Notes under the pieces: generated by a model
Database searches by the model: none
What the model was told of the DNA's origin: nothing
What the model saw: the letters and a program-made list of their open reading frames with translations, nothing else
Translations under genes and position numbers: made by a program
In this document: in pieces, positions 15,915 through 23,947 of the stretch
Numbering within the stretch: position 1 is the first letter of the stretch
Layout of the letters: each line of letters begins with the position of its first letter
From: Polaromonas sp.
Lineage (GTDB): Bacteria > Pseudomonadota > Gammaproteobacteria > Burkholderiales > Burkholderiaceae_C
Reading direction: 5' to 3'
Assembly (NCBI RefSeq): GCF_029945685.1
Contig: NZ_JAQSDA010000020.1
Coordinates: forward strand, 600,170-664,169
Length of the DNA: 64,000 nt

Positions 15915-18083
15915 TCAACCCCGCTTCCAATCATGGTAGCGGCGCACCCATTCAAGCAGGCGCTTGGGCTGGTGCGCCCGCTTCCATTCGCCGGCCGCAA
16001 ACTTGTTGGCCTCGGCCAGCGTCGGGTAGGTGTGGATGGTGGAGAGGATCTTGTTCAACCCCAGGCCGTGCCGCATCGCCAGCACATATTCCGCCAGCAG
16101 GTCGCCCGCGTGCGTGCCGACGATCGTCACACCCAGAATCGTGTCCTTGCCCGGCACCGTCAGTACCTTGACAAAACCGCGCGCCTCGCCATCGGCAATG
16201 GCCCGGTCCAGATCGTCCATGCCGTAACGGGTCACTTCAAACGGGATGTTTTTCTCCCGCGCCTCCTGTTCGTTCAGGCCGACACGCGCCACCTCCGGGT
16301 CGATGAAGGTGGTCCAGGGAATCACCGAATAATCAGCCTTGAACAGCCTGAACTCGCCAAACAGTGCATTGACTGCCGCGTACCAGGCCTGGTGCGCCGC
16401 CACATGGGTGAGCTGGTAGGGTCCGGCCACGTCACCCGCCGCGTAGATGTTGGGGTAGATGGTCTGCAGGTAGTCGTTGGTCTCCACCGTGCGTTGCACC
16501 GGGATGCCGAGTTCTTCCAACCCGTAACCTTCCAGCCTCGCGACCCGCCCAACGGCGCAGATCAGCTGATCAAACTCAAGGCGCTGTTCACTGCCGCCGT
16601 GTTCGACGACAAGCGTTTTCACACCGCCCGATGTTTCGCAGCGCAAGGCCTTGTGGCCAGTCAGCACCGACACGCCATCGGCGGCCAGCGCCTGGCGCGC
16701 CAGCTCCGACACCTCTACATCTTCACGCAACATCAGGCGCGGCGCCATCTCGACCTGCGTGACCTGCGAACCCAGCCGGGCCAAGGCCTGCGCCAGCTCA
16801 CAGCCGATCGGCCCGCCGCCGAGGATCACCAGGCGCCGGGGCACTTCGTCGAGCTGCGCAAAAGCCTCCCACAAGGTGTCGCTGGTCACGTAGCCCGCCT
16901 CTTCCAGCCCAGGCAAGGGCGGTACCAGCGGCCGGGCACCGGCTGCGATCACGATGCTGCGTGTCGTCAGGGTCTGGGTACCGCCCTCGTTGAGGGTGAT
17001 TTCCACCGTCCAGGGGTTGACGATGCGCGCATGACCCTGCAGCACCTCCACCCCCAGGCCGGTGTAACGCTCGATGCTGTCATGCGGTTCAACGGCGCGG
17101 ATGACCGCCGCGATCCTCTGCATCACCGCCTTGAAACTGAACACCGGCGTGCTGTCGCTCAGGCCATAACTGGCGCCGTGCTGCATCTGGTGTGCAAGTT
17201 TCGCGCTGCGGATCAGCGCCTTGGACGGTACACAGCCGTAGTTCAGGCAGTCGCCGCCCATCTTGTGGGCCTCGACCAGCGTCACCTTGGCCTTCACCAC
17301 CGCGGCAATGTAGGCCGACACCAGACCGCCGGCGCCGGCGCCAATCACGATGAGGTTGCGGTCAAAAGACGCGGGGCGCACACTGGCCCAGCGCGCGTAG
17401 ACCTTGCGGCGCTTGAGAAACTGCAGCACTTTGTTGACCGCCAGCGGCAAGACGCCGAGCAGCACAAAGGAGCCGATCAGCGCTGGCGAGGCAATCGACT
17501 GCAGAGAATCGATTTTTGCGATCTGCGTCCCGGCATTCACATAAACGACGGTGCCGGCCAACATGCCAAGCTGGCTGACCCAGAAGTAGGTCCAGGTCCG
17601 GATGCGGGTCAGGCCCATGAGCAGGTTGAGGGCAAAAAACGGCACGACCGGGATCAGCCGCAGCGAAAACAGGTAAAACGCGCCCTCTTTCGCTATGCCC
17701 TTGTTGATATCGTCCAGCCGCTTGCCAAAACGCGCCTGGATGCTGTCCCGCAGCAGGTAACGCGCCGCCAGCATGGCCATCGTCGCCCCCAGGGTCGAGG
17801 CGAACGACACCACGACGGTCCCGAGTACCAGGCCGAAACCGGCGCCTGCCGCCAGCGTCATGATGACGGCGCCCGGCAACGACAAGCCGGTGACGGCGAC
17901 GTAAACCGCAAAAAAAACCAGCGTCACCCACACCGGTTTCTGATCGAACACCGCCTGGAAAGACGACTGGCTGTCCTTGAGGAAGGCCAGGCTCAAAAAT
18001 CGCCCCAGATCCAGCGCAAAAAAGGCGCCTATGCCCGCCAGCAGCAGCGCGGCGATAAAAAGTTTGCGTGAATTCAAGGCCAT
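15915..18083 (-). CDS. VTT/TVP38-type membrane domain fused to mercuric-reductase-like flavoenzyme
   Basis: A 722-residue fusion. Residues 1 to about 235 form a membrane domain of the VTT/DedA (SNARE-associated) type with several transmembrane helices and the typical VTGLSLPGAVIMTLAAGAGF, SLRLIPVVPFFALNLLMG and the GTVVYVNAG re-entrant region. From about 245 there is a class I pyridine nucleotide-disulfide oxidoreductase: LIVIGAGAGGLVSAYIAA, the redox disulfide in GGDCLNYGCVPSKALIRSAK, LVILGGGPIGCELAQAL, PNIYAAGDVAGPYQLTH, and the dimerisation end IHTYPTLAEANKFAAGEW. Relatives include mercuric reductase and dihydrolipoamide dehydrogenase. The N-terminal GMTCxxC metal domain and the C-terminal CC pair of MerA are absent, so mercury reduction is not supported. 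First gene of a divergent operon opposite the arsenosugar genes. Confidence 0.88.
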   Translation of the reverse strand: MALNSRKLFIAALLLAGIGAFFALDLGRFLSLAFLKDSQSSFQAVFDQKPVWVTLVFFAVYVAVTGLSLPGAVIMTLAAGAGFGLVLGTVVVSFASTLGATMAMLAARYLLRDSIQARFGKRLDDINKGIAKEGAFYLFSLRLIPVVPFFALNLLMGLTRIRTWTYFWVSQLGMLAGTVVYVNAGTQIAKIDSLQSIASPALIGSFVLLGVLPLAVNKVLQFLKRRKVYARWASVRPASFDRNLIVIGAGAGGLVSAYIAAVVKAKVTLVEAHKMGGDCLNYGCVPSKALIRSAKLAHQMQHGASYGLSDSTPVFSFKAVMQRIAAVIRAVEPHDSIERYTGLGVEVLQGHARIVNPWTVEITLNEGGTQTLTTRSIVIAAGARPLVPPLPGLEEAGYVTSDTLWEAFAQLDEVPRRLVILGGGPIGCELAQALARLGSQVTQVEMAPRLMLREDVEVSELARQALAADGVSVLTGHKALRCETSGGVKTLVVEHGGSEQRLEFDQLICAVGRVARLEGYGLEELGIPVQRTVETNDYLQTIYPNIYAAGDVAGPYQLTHVAAHQAWYAAVNALFGEFRLFKADYSVIPWTTFIDPEVARVGLNEQEAREKNIPFEVTRYGMDDLDRAIADGEARGFVKVLTVPGKDTILGVTIVGTHAGDLLAEYVLAMRHGLGLNKILSTIHTYPTLAEANKFAAGEWKRAHQPKRLLEWVRRYHDWKRG

Positions 18084-18107
18084 CCTCTAGGTTGTTCTGT
18101 GGATTCA

Positions 18108-18132
18108 GTCGGACGACGACGCCGATTCTTAC
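18108..18132 (-). promoter_or_regulatory. Predicted ECF-sigma promoter, leftward
   Basis: On the minus strand GTAAGAA is followed after 14 bases by CGAC, 24 bases before the start of the VTT-flavoenzyme fusion. This has the -35/-10 form of an ECF-sigma promoter. The facing promoter has the same sequence and spacing. Confidence 0.55.
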
Positions 18133-18151
18133 CAAAACAGGCGTGGGCGGT

Positions 18152-18176
18152 GTAAGAAATCCCGCGCGGCAGCGAC
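18152..18176 (+). promoter_or_regulatory. Predicted ECF-sigma promoter, rightward
   Basis: GTAAGAA (18152-18158), 14 bases, CGAC (18173-18176), about 130 bases before the phosphorylase start. It mirrors the leftward copy; the two GTAAGAA boxes are an inverted repeat with a 19-bp spacer. The leader between this promoter and the first gene shows no clear riboswitch. Confidence 0.55.
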
Positions 18177-18306
18177 CAAGCGGGCAGAAGGCCTTAACGC
18201 CGGGCTAACACCGCTGGCTGCAAAACTCGCTCAAAATCGAAAGATGAGGCGAATGGTCTTGGGCCGGCGCCCGCAAGCAGTCTAAATCAACAAGGAACCC
18301 GCAAGC

Positions 18307-19185
18307 ATGACCCAGGCACTGGTAGGCATCATCGGAGGCAGCGGCCTCTACCAGATGGACGCGCTCGAGAACGCGCAGGAGCATGTGATGGACACGCCCT
18401 TCGGCGCGCCCTCCGATGTGCTGGTCACCGGCAGTGTCCACGGCGTTCCCGCCGTGTTTCTGGCCCGCCACGCGCGCGGCCACCGCCTGCTGCCTTTCGA
18501 GGTGCCTTACCGCGCCAACATCCACGCCATGAAGCAGCTCGGCGTGCGCTACATCGTCTCGGTATCGGCCGTGGGTTCGCTGCGCGAGGATTTCAAACCG
18601 CTGGACATGGTGCTGCCCGACCAGTTCATCGACCTGACCAAGCGCCGCGACAGCACTTTCTTCGGCCAGGGTGCGGTCGCCCATGTGTCCATGGCGCAGC
18701 CGGTCTGTCCCGCCACTGCCGGTCTGCTGGCGCGTGCGGTACGCAGCATGCTGGCTGCCGATACGTCGGGCCACGGCGTGGACCTGCACGAAGGCGGCAC
18801 CTATGTGTGTATCGAGGGCCCGCAGTTTTCCAGCCTGGCCGAATCGCACTGGTACCGCAGCATGGGCGCCGGCGTGATCGGCATGACCAACATGCCGGAA
18901 GCCAAACTCGCCCGCGAGGCGCAGATCGCCTACACCACGCTGGCGATGGTGACCGACTTCGATTGCTGGCACCCGCGCGAGGCCCAGGTCAATGCCAACA
19001 TGGCGCTGGCGAACCTGCTCAAAAATGCCGGCCGTGCCCAGCAGGTGGTGGCCGAGGTGATACGCCTGCTGGGCGCCGAACAACCGGCCAGCCAGGCCCA
19101 CACCGCCTTGCACAACGCGCTGGTCACCCAGCCCGACACCATGGCCCCCGAGGTGCGCGCACGGCTGGCCGCGCTCCTGCCCTGA
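18307..19185 (+). CDS. MTA-phosphorylase-family nucleoside phosphorylase, first gene of arsenosugar-type operon
   Basis: A 292-residue enzyme of the S-methyl-5'-thioadenosine phosphorylase/PNP family. Motifs: GIIGGSGLYQMDALE at the N-terminus, SVSAVGSLREDFKPLDMVLP, the base and phosphate region CIEGPQFSSLAESHWYR, GMTNMPEAKLAREAQIAY and VTDFDCWH, the last two typical of MTA phosphorylase. The usual role is splitting MTA into adenine and methylthioribose-1-phosphate. Here no mtnA or other salvage gene is near, and the next gene is arsS, 19 bp away. A role in removing adenine from the ArsS product, 5'-deoxy-5'-dimethylarsinoyl-adenosine, is therefore proposed (inference). It could still serve methionine salvage. 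Confidence 0.85.
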   Translation: MTQALVGIIGGSGLYQMDALENAQEHVMDTPFGAPSDVLVTGSVHGVPAVFLARHARGHRLLPFEVPYRANIHAMKQLGVRYIVSVSAVGSLREDFKPLDMVLPDQFIDLTKRRDSTFFGQGAVAHVSMAQPVCPATAGLLARAVRSMLAADTSGHGVDLHEGGTYVCIEGPQFSSLAESHWYRSMGAGVIGMTNMPEAKLAREAQIAYTTLAMVTDFDCWHPREAQVNANMALANLLKNAGRAQQVVAEVIRLLGAEQPASQAHTALHNALVTQPDTMAPEVRARLAALLP

Positions 19186-19204
19186 ACCCCACCGGACCCC
19201 AGTT

Positions 19205-20167
19205 ATGCACGACACCCTTCCCCTGCTGAAAAAAACGCCTTTTCCAGCCCTGCGCCGCGCGCAGCTCGACACCCTGCAAGTCAACCTCGGCTACCGATGC
19301 AACCAGAGCTGCGTGCACTGCCATGTCAACGCCGGCCCGAACCGCACCGAAATGATGGACGCCGACACCCTGGCGCTGATCCCGCAGGTGCTGGCCGCAC
19401 GCGGCCTGGGCACGCTGGACCTGACCGGCGGCGCCCCTGAACTGCATGCGGGCTTTCGCGACCTGGTGCGCGCCGCCCGGGCGCAGGGTGTGCGCGTGAT
19501 CGACCGCTGCAACCTGACCATCCTGTTCGAGCCCGGGCAGGAAGGTCTGGCCGAATTCCTGGCAGAACAAGGCGTGGACATCGTGGCGTCCATGCCCTGC
19601 TACTCGGCCGCCAATGTCGACAAGCAGCGCGGTGAAGGCGTGTTCGACCTCAGCATTGCGGCCCTGCAAAAACTCAACCAGCTCGGTTACGGCCAGCCGG
19701 GATCCGGCCTGCTGCTCAACCTGGTCTACAACCCGCAGGGCCCCTCGCTGCCGCCCGACCAGCAGGCGCTGCAGGCCGACTACAAGCGCGAGCTGCTGGC
19801 GCATTTCGGCATTGTCTTCAACGAGCTGTACGCGCTGACCAACATGCCTATCCAGCGTTTCGGCTCGACCCTGGTGTCCAAAGGCACGTTTGACAGCTAC
19901 ATGGACCTGCTCAAGGGCAGCTTCCAGCAGCACAACCTGGCCGGCGTGATGTGCCGCAACACGGTCAGCGTGGACTGGCAGGGCTGGCTGTCGGACTGCG
20001 ACTTCAACCAGCAGCTCGGCCTGCCGCTGGGCACCTCGGGCCTGCAGCGCCATCTGCGTGATCTGCTCAGCAGCGGGATCGACGGGCAGCCCATCCGCGT
20101 GGCAGGCCACTGTTATGGCTGCACCGCCGGCCAGGGCAGCAGTTGCGGCGGCGCGCTGGAACACTGA
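19205..20167 (+). CDS. arsS: Arsenosugar-type radical SAM/Cys-rich protein ArsS
   Basis: A 320-residue radical SAM enzyme. The cluster-binding CxxxCxxC is at residues about 33-40 (CNQSCVHC), followed by HVNAGPNRTEMM, LDLTGGAPELH and the family-typical DRCNLTILFEPGQE and MPCYSAANVDKQRGEGVF. The C-terminal Cys-rich part holds DCDFNQQLGLP and GHCYGCTAGQGSSCGGAL. These match the ArsS family (TIGR04167, recalled), whose studied members move a 5'-deoxyadenosyl group from SAM to dimethylated arsenic. It lies in one operon with two glycosyltransferases and ArsM, which supports arsenosugar synthesis. The actual product has not been shown. Confidence 0.9.
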   Translation: MHDTLPLLKKTPFPALRRAQLDTLQVNLGYRCNQSCVHCHVNAGPNRTEMMDADTLALIPQVLAARGLGTLDLTGGAPELHAGFRDLVRAARAQGVRVIDRCNLTILFEPGQEGLAEFLAEQGVDIVASMPCYSAANVDKQRGEGVFDLSIAALQKLNQLGYGQPGSGLLLNLVYNPQGPSLPPDQQALQADYKRELLAHFGIVFNELYALTNMPIQRFGSTLVSKGTFDSYMDLLKGSFQQHNLAGVMCRNTVSVDWQGWLSDCDFNQQLGLPLGTSGLQRHLRDLLSSGIDGQPIRVAGHCYGCTAGQGSSCGGALEH

Positions 20168-20174
20168 GTACAGC

Positions 20175-20858
20175 ATGGCTGCGGCGCGCCTGTCCGTGGT
20201 TTTGCCGGTGCTCAACGAAGCCGGCGGCCTGGGCGCGGCCCTGCAGGCGCTGGCGCCGCTGGGGGCACGCGGTGCAGAGCTCATCGTGGCCGACGGCGGC
20301 AGCAGCGACCACAGCGCCGCGCTGGCGCTGGCTGGCGGCGCGTATCTCGTCAACGCGCCGCGCGGCCGGGCGCTGCAGATGAACGCGGGCGCGGCGCAGG
20401 CTACGGGTGAGGTGTTGATGTTCCTGCATGCGGACACCCGCTTGCCCGCTGACGCCGACGCGCTGATCAGCGAAGCGCTGGCCGGCGGCTCGCAGGTCTG
20501 GGGCCGTTTTGACGTGTCCATCACCGGTCGTCCCCGCATGCTCAGGCTGATTGCCGCCTTGATGAACCTGCGCTCGCGCCGGACCGGCATCGCCACCGGC
20601 GACCAGGCGCTGTTCATGACCCGCGCGGCCTTCGAGGCCGTGGGCGGCTTCCCGCCCCAGCCGCTGATGGAAGACATCGAAATGTCCCGGCGGCTGCTCA
20701 CACTGTCGCGTCCGGCCTGCCTGAGGGCCAAAGTGCAGACCTCGGGCCGGCGCTGGGAAAGCCGCGGTGTCTGGCGCACCGTGCTGCTGATGTGGCGGCT
20801 GCGGTTTGCCTACTGGCGCGGCGCGGCGCCCGAGCGCCTGGCCGAGTTGTACCGTTGA
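20175..20858 (+). CDS. Family 2 glycosyltransferase, arsenosugar-associated (TIGR04283-like)
   Basis: A 227-residue GT-A fold glycosyltransferase. It opens with LSVVLPVLNEAGG, then LIVADGGSSDHSAALA, GRALQMNAGA, and the DxD-like MFLHADTRLP near residue 90. The later MEDIEMSRRL lies in the acceptor region, and a basic tail follows. The start ATG at 20175 is 8 bp after the arsS stop. Family members lie beside arsS or the TIGR04282 protein in many genomes. The donor sugar or headgroup cannot be read. Probable role: attaching the aglycone or sugar to the arsenoribose (inference). Confidence 0.85.
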   Translation: MAAARLSVVLPVLNEAGGLGAALQALAPLGARGAELIVADGGSSDHSAALALAGGAYLVNAPRGRALQMNAGAAQATGEVLMFLHADTRLPADADALISEALAGGSQVWGRFDVSITGRPRMLRLIAALMNLRSRRTGIATGDQALFMTRAAFEAVGGFPPQPLMEDIEMSRRLLTLSRPACLRAKVQTSGRRWESRGVWRTVLLMWRLRFAYWRGAAPERLAELYR

Positions 20859-20865
20859 GCACGCC

Positions 20866-21531
20866 ATGACCTGCCTGGTGATTTTTGCCAAGGCACCGCA
20901 ACCCGGCGCCGTCAAGACCCGGCTGATTCCCGCGCTGGGGGCGGACGGCGCGGCGGCGCTGGCGCGCGCCATGCTGGACCACACGCTGCAACAGGCGCTG
21001 GCGGCCGGCCTGGACGCGGTCGAGCTGTGTTTGAGCCCGGCGCCCGGCGACACGGCCTGGCACGGCGTGACGCTGCCTGCGGGCGTGGTCTGCACCGCAC
21101 AGGGCGAGGGTGACCTCGGTGAACGCATGGACCGTGCGCTGCAACGCGCCCTCGCCCTGCACACCGGCCCGGTGCTGCTGATCGGCACCGACTGCCCGGC
21201 ACTGGGCAGCGCGCACCTGCGCGAGGCGGCCCGGCAGCTGGTACACCACGACGCCGTGCTGCTGCCCGTGGCCGACGGCGGTTATGTGCTGATCGGCCTG
21301 CAGGCACCCTGCCCCGCGATCTTCACGAACATGGCATGGAGCACCCCGGCGGTCGCCGCCGAAACGCTGCACCGCCTGGCCGCGCTGGGCCTGCGCGTGT
21401 GGCAGGGGCCCATGCTGCACGACATTGACGAAGCAGCCGATCTGGCCCACTTGCCGTCCGGCTTCACAAACCCGAAATATCAGGCCAAATCGGCCTCCAG
21501 CCCAATCAGAACAAGCGCCAGCAGCTCCTGA
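20866..21531 (+). CDS. DUF2064 / TIGR04282-type nucleotidyl- or glycosyltransferase with repeat-encoded C-terminus
   Basis: A 221-residue protein of the DUF2064 family. Motifs: LVIFAKAPQPGAVKTRLIP (nucleotide-binding start as in CofC/MobA folds), GDLGERMDRALQ, VLLIGTDCPALGSAHLREA, LLPVADGGYVLIGL and LHDIDEAADLAHL. The family is annotated as arsenosugar-associated glycosyltransferase. The last 15 or so codons (after FTNPKYQ) fall in a dispersed repeat and encode a serine-rich tail, so the ancestral stop has apparently been replaced. It starts 7 bp after the upstream gene. Activity may be sugar-nucleotide formation rather than glycosyl transfer. Confidence 0.83.
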   Translation: MTCLVIFAKAPQPGAVKTRLIPALGADGAAALARAMLDHTLQQALAAGLDAVELCLSPAPGDTAWHGVTLPAGVVCTAQGEGDLGERMDRALQRALALHTGPVLLIGTDCPALGSAHLREAARQLVHHDAVLLPVADGGYVLIGLQAPCPAIFTNMAWSTPAVAAETLHRLAALGLRVWQGPMLHDIDEAADLAHLPSGFTNPKYQAKSASSPIRTSASSS

Positions 21532-21543
21532 TTCAATAGCAAA
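21482..21543 (-). repeat. Dispersed GCTAT/ATAGC element overlapping a gene's 3' end
   Basis: On the minus strand: TTTGCTATTGAATCAGGAGC, TGCTGGCGCTTGTTCTGATT, GGGCTGGAGGCCGATTTGGC. It keeps the ATTGAATCAGGAGCTGCTGGCGCTTG and GGGCTGGAGGCC parts of the pattern. It supplies the stop codon and last codons of the TIGR04282-like gene, and ends 21 bp before arsM. Confidence 0.7.
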
Positions 21544-21564
21544 TCACTTCCCGAAAATTGCCCC

Positions 21565-22641
21565 ATGAACAACGATAACGACCAAAACACCTACGACATC
21601 GTCACCGATTATTACGGCCGCCAGCTGCAGGGCACGACCGACCTCAAAACCAGCGCCTGCTGCGACATCAGTGCCATGCCCGAATGGCTCAAGCCGCTGC
21701 TCGCGCGCATCCATCCCGAGGTGCTGTCGCGTTACTACGGCTGCGGCCTGGTCTGCCCGCCGCTGCTTGAAGGCTGCCGCGTGCTGGACCTCGGCTGCGG
21801 CTCGGGCCGCGATGTGTATGCGCTTGCCCAGCTGGTCGGGCCCACCGGTTCGGTGGTTGGCGTGGACATGACCGATGAACAGCTGGCCGTGGCACGTGCG
21901 CACCAGGCCCACCATGCCGGGCTGTTCGGTTACGACAACGTGACGTTTCTGCACGGCTACATCGAGCGGCTGGACGAACTCGGCCTGGAAGCCGGCAGCT
22001 TCGACGTGATCGTTTCCAACTGCGTGGTCAACCTCTCGCCCGACAAGGACGCGGTGCTCGCCGGTGTGCAGCGCCTGCTCAAGCCCGGTGGCGAGTTCTA
22101 CTTTTCCGATGTGTATGCCGATCGCCGCGTGCCGATCGCGGTGAAAAACGACCCGGTGCTGTATGGCGAATGCCTGGGCGGCGCACTGTACTGGAAAGAC
22201 TTCGAACGCCTGGCGCAAGGCCACGGTTTTGCCGACCCTCGCCTGGTGGAAGACCGGCCGCTGGACATCACCGACCCGCAACTCGCTGCGCGCACCGGTA
22301 ACCTGCGCTTTTATTCGGCCACCTGGCGGCTCTTCAAGCTGGCCGCGCTGGAGTCGGCCTGCGAGGACTATGGCCAGGCGGTGATTTACCAGGGCAGCAT
22401 TCCCGGCCACCCCGGCCGCTTTGTGCTCGACAAACACCACGACATCCAGACCGGCAAGGTGTTCCCGGTCTGCGGCAACACCTGGCGCATGCTGCAGGAC
22501 ACGCGCCTGGCACCGCATTTCAGCTTCATCGGCAACTTCGACACGCACTACGGCATTTTTGAAGGCTGCGGCACCAGCCTGCCGTTTGACGGCGCGCCGG
22601 GCAGCAGCGCCGGCGTTTGCGGGCCGGCCGGCTGCTGCTGA
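21565..22641 (+). CDS. arsM: Arsenite S-adenosylmethionine methyltransferase
   Basis: A 358-residue methyltransferase that adds methyl groups from SAM to trivalent arsenic. The SAM site is VLDLGCGSGRDVYALAQLV (from residue 72). The arsenic-binding cysteines are present: CC at 32-33 and C60/C64 in the N-terminal part, C153 in SNCVVNLS, and C203 in YGECLGGAL, the last two at the positions of the essential pair in algal ArsM. The C-terminal arsM domain ends in GVCGPAGCC, which could bind metal(loid). It is the last gene of the five-gene operon and would supply di- or trimethylated arsenic to ArsS. Confidence 0.93.
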   Translation: MNNDNDQNTYDIVTDYYGRQLQGTTDLKTSACCDISAMPEWLKPLLARIHPEVLSRYYGCGLVCPPLLEGCRVLDLGCGSGRDVYALAQLVGPTGSVVGVDMTDEQLAVARAHQAHHAGLFGYDNVTFLHGYIERLDELGLEAGSFDVIVSNCVVNLSPDKDAVLAGVQRLLKPGGEFYFSDVYADRRVPIAVKNDPVLYGECLGGALYWKDFERLAQGHGFADPRLVEDRPLDITDPQLAARTGNLRFYSATWRLFKLAALESACEDYGQAVIYQGSIPGHPGRFVLDKHHDIQTGKVFPVCGNTWRMLQDTRLAPHFSFIGNFDTHYGIFEGCGTSLPFDGAPGSSAGVCGPAGCC

Positions 22642-22896
22642 TTAACTTCAAGCCACCGGGTACCTGCTGATCGCCATCGTCCTGACTCCGACCTTGGCAA
22701 CGACAGGCCTGCAGCCGACCTGCCCGAGGTGTTAGCCCCCTCGGGGAGCACTCCGGCAGCCGCAGGGGCCTGGGCCACAGGCCTTTGCTGCTGCAAAGCA
22801 GACCCGCCGCTTCAGCCCATACGCGATATTCAGCTATTATTTATGTAGCATTTGTCGCCGCAAAGCGCCGACCACCTCCACCACCGAAGGACTCCA

Positions 22897-23835
22897 TTGA
22901 CCTCTGAACTGCCCCTCGAAGTGCTTCCACGCGACCTGTCGGCCTACCGGGCGGGCAACACCGGCGTCGACTACGTTCACCGCTTCGCCTCGGGCCGGCC
23001 CGGCCCGCATCTGCTGGTCAATGCGCTGACCCACGGCAACGAGATCTGCGGCATGGTCGCGGCCACGCATCTGCTGGATGCCGGCATCCGGCCGCTGATC
23101 GGCACGCTCACCGTCAGCTTTGCGCATGTCGAAGCCTACAACGCCTTCAACCCCGACCAGCCCTTCGACAACCGCCAGGTGGTTCACAACCTCAACCGCG
23201 TCTGGTCGGACGAGTGGCTGGACGGCCCGGAAGACAGCCCCGAGCTGCGCCGCGCACGCGAGTTGCGACCGGTGATTACCGCGGCCGACCACATCCTGGA
23301 CATCCACTCGACCTCGCAGGCCGTGGAGCCCTTCTGGGTCTACCCCGCCTTCGAACGCAACGCAGCCGTCGCGCAAGCCATAGGCCGGCCGGCCGTCCAC
23401 CTGGTGATGCCCAACGGCCTGGGCTCAGGCACACCCCTGATCCAGCACGGCCGGCATGGCCAGCAGGACGGCACCGCCGGCGCAGCGCTGGTGGTGGAAT
23501 GCGGCCAGCACTTCGCCCGAAGCTCGGCCGATCTGGCGACCCAGGTGACACTGGACTTCCTGGCCCACTTTGGCCTGATCGAACGCACCGCCGCGCCGTC
23601 CGCCCTGCCCGCGCAACGCCGCTTTGAGCTGCTGCAAACCCGCATGGTGCAGACCAGCGAGTTCCGCTTCGTCAAGCCGCTGCTCGGTTTTGAGACCTTC
23701 CAGAAGGGCGAGCTGATCGCCACCGACGGCAGCGCTGAAGAAGTGCGTTCACCGTGCGACGGCTGCACCGTGTTCATGCCGACCCGGGAGCCGATTGTCG
23801 GGCGCGAAGCGGTGTATTTGACGCGGGCGATTTGA
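22897..23835 (+). CDS. Succinylglutamate desuccinylase / aspartoacylase family protein
   Basis: A 312-residue zinc carboxypeptidase-like amidohydrolase. The zinc-binding HxxE pattern is LTHGNEICG near residue 47, with a third ligand in HILDIHSTS near 145. RVWSDEWL and VVECGQHF, with a catalytic glutamate candidate, follow. A TTG start at 22897 is chosen for the well-placed GAAGGA; a TTG 15 codons earlier lacks one. The family removes acyl groups from N-acylamino acids. No arginine catabolic (ast) genes are near, so the substrate is open. The 255-bp gap before it holds GC-rich non-coding DNA with a partial GCTATTATTTATGTAGC match at 22833-22849. Confidence 0.83.
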   Translation: MTSELPLEVLPRDLSAYRAGNTGVDYVHRFASGRPGPHLLVNALTHGNEICGMVAATHLLDAGIRPLIGTLTVSFAHVEAYNAFNPDQPFDNRQVVHNLNRVWSDEWLDGPEDSPELRRARELRPVITAADHILDIHSTSQAVEPFWVYPAFERNAAVAQAIGRPAVHLVMPNGLGSGTPLIQHGRHGQQDGTAGAALVVECGQHFARSSADLATQVTLDFLAHFGLIERTAAPSALPAQRRFELLQTRMVQTSEFRFVKPLLGFETFQKGELIATDGSAEEVRSPCDGCTVFMPTREPIVGREAVYLTRAI

Positions 23836-23947
23836 CTTTGAGGGGGTCGGCCAACCGGTGAAAAAATCCCGCACCCGACAACGCCACGTCAGGCGGCCAA
23901 AACCGCCCGGAGAACGAGCGCAGATTCCACGAACGAGGAGCCCCGCC

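Noticed and set aside
15912..18071. Open frame of 719 codons on the + strand opposite the VTT-flavoenzyme fusion
   Set aside because: Codon-bias shadow; no hydrophobic or catalytic pattern, and the minus frame is plainly a flavoenzyme.
15915..18083. Annotation as mercuric reductase merA
   Set aside because: No N-terminal metal-binding domain, no C-terminal cysteine pair, no mer genes nearby, and an N-terminal VTT domain instead.
18307..19185. Part of a methionine salvage operon
   Set aside because: No mtnA, mtnB, mtnC, mtnD or mtnK gene is adjacent; the gene is in one operon with arsS and arsM. Salvage remains possible as a second role.
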